Assembly: GCF_000003815.2 (NCBI RefSeq)
Contig: NC_049995.1
Location: 5,968,475-6,032,474, forward strand
DNA: 64,000 bases
Origin: Branchiostoma floridae
Lineage: Eukaryota > Chordata > Leptocardii > Amphioxiformes > Branchiostomatidae
Reading direction: 5' to 3'
In this document: one piece after another, positions 47,901 to 59,900 of the stretch
How the letters are laid out: each line of letters opens with the position of its first letter
How positions within the stretch are numbered: position 1 is the first letter of the stretch
Notes under the pieces: model-generated
What the model was told of the DNA's origin: nothing
The model's database searches: none
Seen by the model: only the letters and a program-made list of their open reading frames with translations
Made by a program: the position numbers and the translations under genes

Positions 47901-50900
47901 TAGACAGTTGCTAGCAACACTACTTATCGAATTGTCGGTAATTAAGAATATGTTGAACATAATATCATTAATTATTCTTGTGAAATTAATGTATCTGATC
48001 TAATGTCACATACAATACGTGAGGTCGTTGATTACACTTTGTGATCTAACAATGTTTTTCTTTATTTGTGAAATGTTTTATATGAGCTGCGCATGTTTTA
48101 CTCTTTCTCAAGGTTTTGTGTATAAAGATAGTGTATAGAATATGATCATCATGATGAAGGAAGAAGACTCGTATAGTTGTACTTGTTTCCTCATGATGCA
48201 GGTCATTGCTGTGATCCTGGTCTACCTACCAATGGTTACAGGGATAACAACAGTAACTTTACATCAGGACAGACAGTCATGTACACCTGTACGGCCTGGT
48301 ATCAGCTGTTGGGGACTGCCAATATAACCTGCCGGTCAAACGGGACATGGAGTAATGATATACCAACTTGCGAAGGTGAGATAAAGTTTTTTTGTTTTTT
48401 TTACTACAAGGCGCTAAAACGTTTGGTAACCCGTTTTACACATGTAAAACGGTAAGATTTAAGCCAGTCTGGACGCATATTGTACTCAAATACGGAGTTT
48501 CATTTTTACTATGGACGCATATTTAACTTAAACACAGAGTGTCATTTTTACATTGACTTTGTTCAATTCGTTTGCTCTAACTTTGTTAACAACGGTTCGA
48601 ATTTGAAAAATGCGTAGGAAGTACAGGCGTGTTTGTTTTGTAATAAATCAATCAATAAACAAATATAAAGATATATATTCAATAGATGCGATATGTTTCG
48701 AAGTACCAGCTATTCATTATTCTATCATATTCATCTAATCCTAAAATCACAGACAGAGTTCTTCACTGCCATTCACTATTTCAAAAGTGATACCTGTCAG
48801 GTCGTATGAGGGAGTTGATGCATGTTTAAAAATAACCAACAACTTTGTATTTCTAACAATATGGCTGTTTTCAATAAGTCATCGGGCAAGAAAATTGCAC
48901 TAAACTATTAATGAAAGGAACCATCTTTAGACCCCAACAGAATCCGTCTTTACGGAGGTTCTGCACAAAACGAAGGACGTGTGGAAGTCCGGCCGGACGA
49001 CAGTAAGATCTGGGGAACAGTCTGCCGCGATCATTTTGACATGAGGGATGCAGACGTTGTTTGCAGGATGTTGGGCTATGTCAGGGCCATAGATGTTATT
49101 TGGGCAGATTACCTTGGTAGGATTGAACTTTTTTTTTTTCAAAATTGTATTCAAAAACACATCAATAATTTTTTTCATGATTTTTTTAAAACTAACAACA
49201 TTTTTTTTGTAAACTTGCAACTATTGTTTTTGTTACAGATTTACCAACAAGGCCAATCTACATGGATGATGTACGGTGTGATGGGAACGAGAGCAGCCTG
49301 TTTAACTGCTCGTACCCAGGATGGGGGATTCACAACTGTTACCATTGGGGAGATGTGGGAGTTGTCTGTGGTACATTAGGATGTGTTTTTAATCAATATT
49401 TAGAGTAAATTAAAAAAAAAACTAGAAAGGCCGGTATTTGCTTATGAGCAAATTCAGCAATTTTTTACTTACTTACTTACTTAATCCTCTTCTGTGCCCA
49501 GTGGCACGTTAGGCTTCAGGAAGTTCTTCCACCGCTGTCTGTCGGCAGCAACTTTTGGTGCCTCATCCAATGAGAAACCCCTCTTCTTCACCTCCTTCTC
49601 TATGCAACGCCTCCATGTCTCTTTCGGCCTTCCTCTAGCTCTCTTTCTCTGTGGGGTCCACCGCAGAGCAGTTCTTGTCAAACTGTCCGGCTTCATGCGG
49701 CAGATGTGTCCTAGCCACCGCCATCCACGTGCCGCTATTTCTTCGTTGACTGGAATTAGTCCTGTTTTGGCATGTAGTCTTTTGTTTGATATGGTGTTAG
49801 GCCAGAAGATCCTCAAGATTCTGCGCAGACACTTGTTTTGAAAAACATTGAGCAATTTTTTACTTCTCCTTAAATATGGACATATATTATCATAAATGAT
49901 GTTTCAAAATCAATGTATACCATAAAAAATTAAACTTGAGATGGTATTCTAGACCCCAGTAGAGTCCGTCTTGTCGGAGGTTCCGCCCGAAACGAAGGAC
50001 GTGTGGAAGTCCGGCCGGTCGACAGTTTCACCTGGGGCACAGTTTGTCAGGACCATTTTGACATGAGGGATGCAGACGTTATTTGCAGAATGCTGGACTA
50101 CCCACGTGCCCAGCAAGTTCTTAATAATGCATATTTTGGTCAAGGTAAGACGTACATTTTGCCGTTTAAATTCAAATTTGAGTCCTGACATATTTTTGAT
50201 CGGTGTTTGATGACTTGCTGAACAAACCTTTTACCCGATAGGAACAGGACCAATCTACATGGATGACCTACGATGTGATGGCCTGAACGAGAGTAGCTTG
50301 TTTAACTGCTCGTACGCAGGGTGGGGGGTTCACGACTGTGATCACGACCAAGATGCAGGCGTGGTCTGTCTTACAAGTAAGTTCATCTAACATCATAACA
50401 CATGGATAGACAAATGGTCATTTTGTAAGCCGTGCTATGCTGCTATAGCACTTTTTCCTGTGTTCTCGCTGGCTGATTGGTTACACAATGACAGTAAACT
50501 GACGACTTGACATGCTTAAAAGGCAAATAGAGCGACGTGGTGGACATTATTCACGTCTATTTTTTTTTACAAAGAATGTCTCCACGTTTAGAAATCATGT
50601 ACTGTAAACATACTTGCATGTGTAGGCTGTATGACCAATTGAAGAAATAGATAGACCCAACATTGCCAGCAAAGCTTTATTTCCACGTCAACGGTGGTCG
50701 TTTGCTAGGGGCAGCTGCAATGGAAGGTTTTAGGTTGCCCGAGCTCCCGTGCGCACCCCCCCCCCCAAAAAAGGCTACCGGTAACTCTGACATCTTTCAA
50801 AAGGTCAGGATATTAGAAAAAAAAACTCGCATCTGCATCGACAAAAGTAAAATGTGTAAATTAGCAGTATGTGCACCCGAGATTGTACCTATTGTGTAAT

Positions 50901-53900
50901 CTTGTTTTTGTGTCTGTGTCCTTAGGCTCCGGTTCTGGAGGCGGACAATGTGGTATGTATCTTGTACACATTTGCAAATCACTATTTGCTTGTAGGCTGC
51001 GACATAAATTGGTGGCGAACGTAACGGACCACGTCACACAGTACAAGCGGGAGATTCAGTTACATTTCTGAGAATGGATATAGGCACATTTTCTGTCCTA
51101 CAGCTGGTAGTACTACCAACATTGCCCGGGGTCAACAAGCACAGCAGTCTAGGACCCAGGTTGGCAATGCTGAAAATACTGTGGACGGGAACACAAACCC
51201 ATCTTTGAGGTCCTGCACATTAACCAGCTACGTAGAGAATCCGTGGTGGCGAGTCGACCTGGGTGTCTCCAAGTGTGTGGACAGAGTCGTCATCACCAAC
51301 CTACGGTCCTGTTGCTCGGAATACCTCAGGTGAACGTTCACTATTACGCAGGATTAGAATTCCATGCTATTCAACTTGATTTGTTAAAAGAAGCCTTTTC
51401 CGACTTGGGAAATGCTGGCATTTTTGAGCTGGAAATTACAAGTAAGGGGTTTGGCTATTTTATTTTGTGAAAATGAAACGCTATGTTTGGGGTCTCCTGG
51501 GCAGTCTAAGATATGTTTGGTGACCCTTGACCTACTCAGGGAGGATAGTAACAGTTCGTTCTGCTGCTGTGTTGGCCTTTACACCGTACGAAAATGACCG
51601 AAACGTTCTAGACAGACAAAATACAAGTCAGAATTTGCTGCCAATTTGGGTTTACCACCGACTAAACCTCAGGTAGGTGACTTTTGACAGCCCTTTTCTG
51701 ACATGTTTTCTACGTATGAGAGACTAAATTGGTGGCCTTTCACACTCAGCGGCTTCAAGCTGTACGTTGGAGACAACCCAACCGTGACCGACAACCCAAC
51801 GTGTGGGGGCGAGCAAGGGTCTACACTGGGCAAGTGGCAAATAACCGTGAGCTGTGGCCTTCGTACCGGCCGGTACGTGGGGATAGCTCTACCGGGCTGG
51901 AATTCCTTCGCCTTGTGTGAAGTGCAGGTCTTTGGAGGTAAGATTGTTTTGCTTTTCCGGGTTGTGGTTTGCTGTTTTCTGTTCTTATTCTCTAGTCTAC
52001 ACTTATTCTAATACTCGCATCCTGTACCTAATACTTAATCATTCAAAAGGGTTCGAGTTGGTTCCGTATCTATATTGTTGCTTATGGCCTTCATACGTAG
52101 TCAAACGCATAATGCGTACCTCATACGCCTTTGAACCATTTTGTGTAAGGTACTCTGGCATAATAGTAAGTTTAAGTAGTATTTCTGATAACTAATATGT
52201 GCTAGATTTGGTTGAAATTTCTTTGTCAAGTTGCCCCAAACAAGTAGTTGTAGTGTTCTGGATGCCGGGTCGATGTTTTTATAACATTCTATAAAGGAGA
52301 ATACATATTATATTATATATTCTGCACTAATATACAAAACGTTTCCCTTACCATGTTTCTCTGGTTCTGGAGGTGGACAAGCTACTCAACGTGGTATGTA
52401 ACTTACACAGATTAAAAACTTGGTATTGACTTAACACCTGGTGTAGACTGGTATATATCTACATGTACTGCCACCCGATTACTTTATATTCTCGGTTGCG
52501 TGTTAGATATTAAAAAAGGCTCTAACTGCTGGTACACCGAATTTATCTGTCGGCTTATGTGATAACATGTGACGCTGATAAACCTCAATTTTTTTCACAT
52601 TATAATGTGAATTACCTTACGTCAAACTTCATTGTTGTTTTGCAGAAAATTCACATACTTTTCACATTTATGCACATCTTAGTGGTATTCCATCACCCAT
52701 GTCCAGTATCAGGGTGAAATGCACGAAGTTGTCCTAAGTTAAGTTAGATGTCTGAAGTTGTCCAAAGTTGTCCAAAGTTGTACGAACTTGTCCGAAGTTA
52801 TGACGTCATCTAAACTTTGGACAGTCAGCCGGGTGGTGTACGGAGTTGTACGAACTTGTCCGAAGTTATGACGTCACGCTAACCATGACGTCATCTAAAC
52901 TTTGGACAGTCAGCCGGGTGGTGTACGGAGTTGTAAGAACTTGTCCGAAGTTATGACGTCACGCTAAGCATGACGTCATCTAAACTTTGGACAGTCAGCC
53001 GGGTGTACTGATCAGGTCGCGTATTCCTAGGAAGATGTCGCCTAGCATGACTTTGGCGATACATATACTACACTACGCGTCTACAAGTTTTCTGTGTTAC
53101 GTTCAAATGTCTCAACTGTCATTTCTAGAACTTTTTTCTAATGTTCTCATCTTCTTAGACGTCACAATCTGACGCTTACGTCACTAACTCAGGTGTTTTC
53201 GTAATTCGAAACCGGAATGCGTTCTTCGAACGGTGTCGTTTTTCAGTCTAACAGTTTGAAACCGTGTGGCGATGAAGTCGCCACGGCTACTTTTTAGTCT
53301 GTGTCTTTGACGAAATAGACTTTTTTAACGGGGGAATTACGGACAATATTATATCATATCATGTCGTGCAGTAAATCTTTGAAGGCTACAGATCTCCATT
53401 CGTCCTAGAGAGTCGAGTTTGACTGGAAGGATTTTCCGGAAGAACTTGTTCAGGTGGGTTAGTCGTATTAATCGCACCTTGATATCTTTTGAGTTCTGAC
53501 TTTTGATTCATAAATCTTATATTCTTTAGAAGTTACATCTTACAAAACAACAGATTTTTTTATCAGAATGCAGATTACTTATCTTTATTAAGATTTGTCT
53601 TATTCTTCACAGGGATGTTGTGCTGTTGCATCTGTTTTGTGCGTGCCAACGGTGGCTGTTTTATATAGCCTTATCACGGTCGCGGCTTTTGCTGTAAGCC
53701 AGGCACAAGTCTCTCCACCTGACACCAAATGGAGGGAAAATGTTCTTCTGTGGACAGCCATCTGTCTGCCAACAGGTAGATTTACTTCTTAACACCTTTT
53801 TATTGTTTCAAATCAAACGTTTGATTCAATGTAGATATAACGTTATATGTTCAAAATTTACAACCGTCATTTCTAGAACCAATACCTTGTCGAACATTCT

Positions 53901-56900
53901 TTTGCTTAACGTCACCAACAGACATTTACGTCATTTGCTCAGGTGATTTTTGAAATTCGAACCCGGAATGCGTTCGTAGAATGGTGTCGTTTTTCAATCT
54001 CTGTATTGCGCCACGGCTGCTTTTATTTCATTTGTTCTATTCTTTCTAAACATCTATTAGCGGGGATCAATGATGATAGGTAAGCGGAAAATTGATTTTT
54101 TAATGTATACAGAATTGCGATGATGTTGATCATTTTTGCGTCGATATCTGTTTCCATAAGGATTATTTATTATACGCTATTCTTAATATAAAGTAGTTAA
54201 AATGACCAGCTACTTAATGTTGTTTACCTGATTTTATTATTTGCTATTGCTTTGTTTAGTTTAGTGTTAGCGTTGTCTTCGAAAAGATAGCATTGATGAG
54301 ATGATTAAGTGTGTCTTGTAAATGAATCGTGAAACGATAAATAGCGACGACAACAATTAACGTTGGCATTAGTGAGTGACAATTTCTTTTTAATTAAAAC
54401 ACAGCGAAGCAGAAGAAGACATGAATAAGTCCATTGAGGCAAACGATGTGATCGGGGGAGAGAAAAGGAAGCTGTGCGCCGCTTCAACGCTGCTGTCTCC
54501 ACTATGTGATGCAGACGATGACTACGACTTTGCTCTGACAACCAATAAAAGGAGATCAATTTAAACAGTCTTTCTATGTAAAAGGGGTGTGACCGTGCAG
54601 GCAGAAAATGGCATACTTCTGTACTAAATGGTGGAAGTACTTCAATTAATTGTTAAATTACAAGGAATAAAATAACAACTACTACTTCTTATGATACAAA
54701 GTAGTGAAAGATGACTGCAATACATGTAGTTTATAAGTAGATAGGGGAGATGTTTTCAGGTACTTGTATTTAGAAGTGACGTAAAAAAAGGGAAATATAA
54801 TATTAAGAGTGAACTTAAATTATTTTGTGTGCATTGTTAAAACGAACGTTAAGAGGAGAAATAAAAGACAAAAAAATTGAAATAAATGAATTTTTTTACA
54901 TTGCATGAACATTGATTTTGTGCTGATTAATGTGCATCTATATTTTATTTGTTTATATGCGTGAGTGGTGTGTATCTTATTTACACATATATAAGTTTTT
55001 ACTATGTATTAATTAACTTGTTGACCTACCCTGCCTACTGTACGAAGTTAGATGACGTCACGTAACTTTGCACAACTTAGGACAACTTTGCACACTTGTT
55101 GACCTACCCTGCCCACTGTCCAAAGTTAGATGACGTCACGTAACTTTGCACAACTTAGGACAACTTTGCACACTTGTTGACCTACCCTGCCCACTGTCCA
55201 AAGTTAGATGACGTCACGTAACTTTGCACAACTTAGGACAACTTTGCACACTTGTTGACCTACCCTGCCTACTGTCCAAAGTTAGATGACGTCACGTAAC
55301 TTTGCACAACTTAGGACAACTTCGCACACTTGTTGACCTACCCTGCCGACTGTCCAAAGTTAGATGACGTCACGTAACTTTGCACAACTTAGGACAACTT
55401 CGCACACATGCCGCCCTACCCTGCCCACTGTCCAAAGTTAGATGACGTCACGTAACTTTGCACAACTTAGGACAACTTCGCACACATGCCGCCCTACCCT
55501 GCCCACTGTCCAAAGTTAGATGACGTCACGTAACTTTGCACAACTTAGGACAACTTCGCACACATGCCACCCTACCCTGCCTACTGTACGAAGTTAGATG
55601 ACGTCACGTAACTTTGCACAACTTCGGACAACTTCGTACACTTGACACCCTACCCTGCCTACTGTACGAAGTTAGATTACGTCATCCAATAAATGTTTTG
55701 ACGTCATCTGTGACTCCCGATATAGCATCAAAGCCAGTGGGAAACGGTTGTAACTTAGTACAACTTCGTACAACTTCGTACACCCTAACTTCGTGCACTT
55801 CACCCTGATACTGGACATAGCTCTATTCCATACACATGTTTACTACTTCGGATGGCCGCGTCTGACCTCAAATTAATTTAGAGCGCCTGTTTGGATGAAT
55901 TACGGATTCTAAACCTTTGTAAAAAGGCTGCGACGTTTTTGGGCCGTAGAATTCATGCAGCAAGAGATATCATACGTTGATGCTATTAAAGAAATATTCT
56001 ATAATTTCCAGTAGAGTCCAGTAGAATCCGTCTCATTGGAACTCCTGGTTCAGGCCCAAACGAAGGGCGTGTGGAAGTCCGGCCGGCCGACAGTTTTAGA
56101 TGGGGGCTGGTTTGCAGTAACAATTTCGACTTGAAGGATGCGGAAGTTGTTTGCAGAATGTTGGGTTATCCTCATGCAGATCAAGTTCGTCCTTCTGAGT
56201 ATTCCTATCCAGGTATATGCTATTTCTCACGCGTAACTTTTCATTACACGTGCCGAAACATATTAATCACTTTGAATTCTCTGCCTTTGTGATGGCCACA
56301 TATCCTCCGCATTCTTTCCTTCTTTACATTTAGGAACAGGACCAATCTACATGGATGGCCTACGGTGTAATGGAAACGAGAGTAGCCTGTTTAACTGCTC
56401 GTACCCAGGATGGGGGATTCATGACTGTAATCTAGTTGGCGTTGCTGGCATCGTCTGCGGTACATGAATATAATACCTGTTTCTATATCTACCTTACTCC
56501 AAGTCGTTTTACAATTTACCTGAAACAGTATAGACGCGATGGAAGGCTTAGGTCACATTTCCAAAAGGGGGCCCGGCCGCGATGTTTTAACCCTCTTCAG
56601 ACCGGGCTTTTTTGGTCATCCCTGGACCGGGGGGGGGGGGCTTTTGAGGCCCTCCATTTCTAAGTCCTATAACTCTAAAACGACGAGCCGTAAGGCCACC
56701 AAATTTATCGGACATAATTTCGACATAATATCTGACAAGTATGTGACGTTTGACGTTACGTTGACGTAAGATGACGTAATCATGACGTCATCAATTTGAT
56801 TACATTGGCCAAACCCATGAAAATTGGGTATTCTCAGAAAACTTGAATGTAAAAAATGTAACATCAAGTGCAGATAACAGAATAATAATGTTTATTACGA

Positions 56901-59900
56901 CTTGCGTTGCCAATAGCAACATCAATGACGTCAATATGACGTCATAAAATGACGTCATGCACATCTAAAATACGAGTTGGGCTCCGCCATATTATATCCA
57001 CCACCTTGAATTTTTAATAAAAAATACTTTTTATTGCAACAAATAATCACAAAGGGCAATGGAAATAGACTAAATTGATGCATTTAGATGGTATTGGATG
57101 AAAAAATACCAGGTAGTTACAAATTTTAACGGATAATTAGCTTGTTATTCTTGATCTGGCCATTCGGTCCGCCATCTTGGATTTTGGGCTGATGACGTCA
57201 TCAAATTAGCATAATTTATGCATATATAATTATGAAAGATATGCTGAATAATATAAGATTTTATTTATGTAACAAAATCGCAGTAATATAGCAAATAAAT
57301 GTGGAAAATACATAGTACCAAAAATAGTGATTTTTGGCAAAACTGCCTGTCAACAAACGGTTGCCATGGCAACAAGAAAAAATGGAAAATTTGTCAAACT
57401 TCATGAAATTGTTGCCAACAATATTCTAGGAAAACTCATTAAATTTGGTGGCTCTAGAGTAAGCCGTTCTGGCGTTATAGGACATCGAAGTAAGCGCGGG
57501 CCTCAACCCCCCCGGTCTGAATAGGGTTAAGAAACGAAAAAAAATAGAATCTATACCTAGAAATATACACATATTATGCCCATGAAACTTATTTTGACAT
57601 TTTTAATGCCTTTTATATCGTTCTTTTTACTCCCAATAGCTGCCCGGCCGGGTGCCGGTTTGGAAATGTGACCAACGCCTAAGGAACATAGTCTCTACCA
57701 GACTCCGGGTCGCTGGAAAACCGTAGAAATGGAACAAATAGAGGAGTAAGCAAGCCTACGATCGCAAGCTGTTTACCAGCCGGCTATACTTCTCTGACCT
57801 GCTTACTCCTCTATTTGTTCCATTTCTACGGTTTTCCAGCAACTCGGAGTCTGGTAGAGACCATGACGAACAAGTGATGCCGTCAAGAGCAATGACCTAT
57901 TTTCACCCTTCAGGACAATTAGCTATAGGATACCACTGATGATTTATTTATATTGTACAATGGAAAATACAATTACAGATTGTTGCTCAAGTAAATGTTC
58001 GTTTAGATTACAGCAGGATCCGCCTTACCGGGGGTTCTGGTCAAAACGAAGGACGTGTGGAAGTCCGGCTGGCCGACAGTTTCACCTGGGGCACAGTTTG
58101 TCAGGACCATTTTGACATGAGGGATGCAGGCGTTGTTTGTAAGATGTTGGGATATCCCCGTGCCCTACAAATTTATAACGATGCCTATTTCGGCCAAGGT
58201 AACATTATGTTTTTGTTTCGTTTTTATACCTAATTCCTTGTTACCTATGCCAAAAAGTTTATATTTTGGGCCAATTCTGTATACTCTTATAAATAAAGCA
58301 TAAATATCTAAAATATAATGTACTAACGTTGCGTTAATAACATATGGACTACTAGTATCATTTTTGTCATGTCCTTAAATTTATTATCATGAGATGACGC
58401 GCATTGTATCCCATGTAGGGAGTGGGCCAATCTTTTTGGATGACATACAGTGTAATGGAAACGAGAGTAGCCTGTTTGACTGCTCGTACCCAGGATGGAC
58501 GATTCACAACTGTGTTCATGGCCAAGATGCAGGCGTGGTGTGTGGTACGTCATTTTGCATTTCACTATAATATGTCTTTGATTTTTGTATCAATTCGTTA
58601 CGTATAATCTCGGCTACAGAAAGTGTCTTAATGTACATCTTTGCTTCTTCCATCATCTTTGTGTATTGGTAACCTTGTTGATTTCTGACCAAGTGCCAGT
58701 TTTGAAAACAGTATGGCCAAGCCAAGACGGTTCCATAATATTGCGAACACAGATTTATATGCTGTAATATCTTGAGAAAGCTAACTAATTTGCTTGTCAA
58801 TGAATAATAACGTTATTTCACGGTACGTGGTATTTAAAAATGTGTTTCTATTTTTTACAACTTCTAATTGTTTTACACTGGGGGGAGCTTGCTCTCAGGA
58901 CACGCGGTATTAATCCTATTTTGATCGTACGTGGGAGTGTCTTCTAATGGCAGCGCCAACTTTCATGTCGCATATAACCTAGACGGCTTATGTTAGAGCC
59001 ACCAAATGTAGTGAGTTTTCCTAAAAATTAATTGGCAACAACCGTTCGTTGACGGACATTTTACGGACGAAATTCGCTAATTTTGTGTTTAACAATGTAT
59101 TTCTTATGTTCGTTTGCTACATTACTGCTATTTTCTTACATAGATAAAATCTTATGTTATCTAAAAAGTAAACACGTCATCGGTCAAAATCCAAGATGGC
59201 AGACCGCATGCCCAGATCAAAATAACTAGCTTATTGTCCCTTAGATAATGTGACTACTTATCAATTTTCCAGCATAATACGTTTAAATGAACGTCTTAAG
59301 TCTATTTCCATTGTCTTTTGCGATTATTTGGTGCACGATTGTTGTTTTTTTCATATTCAAGGTGGTGGATATAAGATGGTAGAGCACAACTAGTATCTTA
59401 GTCATTTTATGACGCCATTTTGCCTTGATCTTCACTTGACTTGATGTAATGTTTTGTTGCATACTAAGTTTTCTGGGAATACCTAATTTGTCGTGGAACT
59501 AGGCAATATAATCAAAACGATGAGGTCACCACTACGTAATAGCGTCAAATTTATCAACCTTTAGACATTGTATATCTTATCCTCTGAAACTTTGGTGGTC
59601 CTATGATAAGTCGCTTAATAATTATAGGAATTAGAACGGACAGGCCTCAAAAGCCCCCATGGTCCAGGATTGACCGACAAGCCCAGTCTGAATAGGGTTA
59701 ATCCCCAACTCATTTGAATGGACATTAATTTAAAATCAAAATACCTTTTTTGATTCATTGACATTACATGCGAATTCCCATCAATATTAGATGAATCTCT
59801 CCTGCTGATTGCTACCAAGAAGGAATTATTGCAAGTTGATGTCCAAGACTGGTCAACGTCAAGAATTGCTTCATCAGGAGCCTTTTCCATTGACTACGAT

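Larger units (their letters stand above)
52694..55823. mobile_element. 3,130-bp element with inverted minisatellite arms, 8-bp target duplication and an internal gene
   Basis: TATTCCAT flanks both sides (52,686-52,693 and 55,824-55,831). Inside, the ends share TGTCCAGTATCAGGGTGAA then (A/G)TGCACGAAGTT in inverted order; the outermost five bases differ. The left arm (52,735-53,010) is ~83-bp repeats containing GTCCGAAGTTATGACGTCA; the right arm (55,015-55,800) is eight 78-bp repeats containing AGATGACGTCACGTAACTTT. The 8-bp duplication suggests hAT-type mobilisation. A four-exon reading frame lies between the arms. It sits in the intron between FTP and SRCR3. Confidence 0.85.

Noticed and set aside
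49494..49841. 115-codon plus-strand frame
   Set aside because: It is the antisense of the LINE ORF2 remnant.
52987..53172. 61-codon frame inside the 3.1-kb element as an extra first exon
   Set aside because: It does not join the four-exon frame by a plausible donor and partly translates the minisatellite arm.
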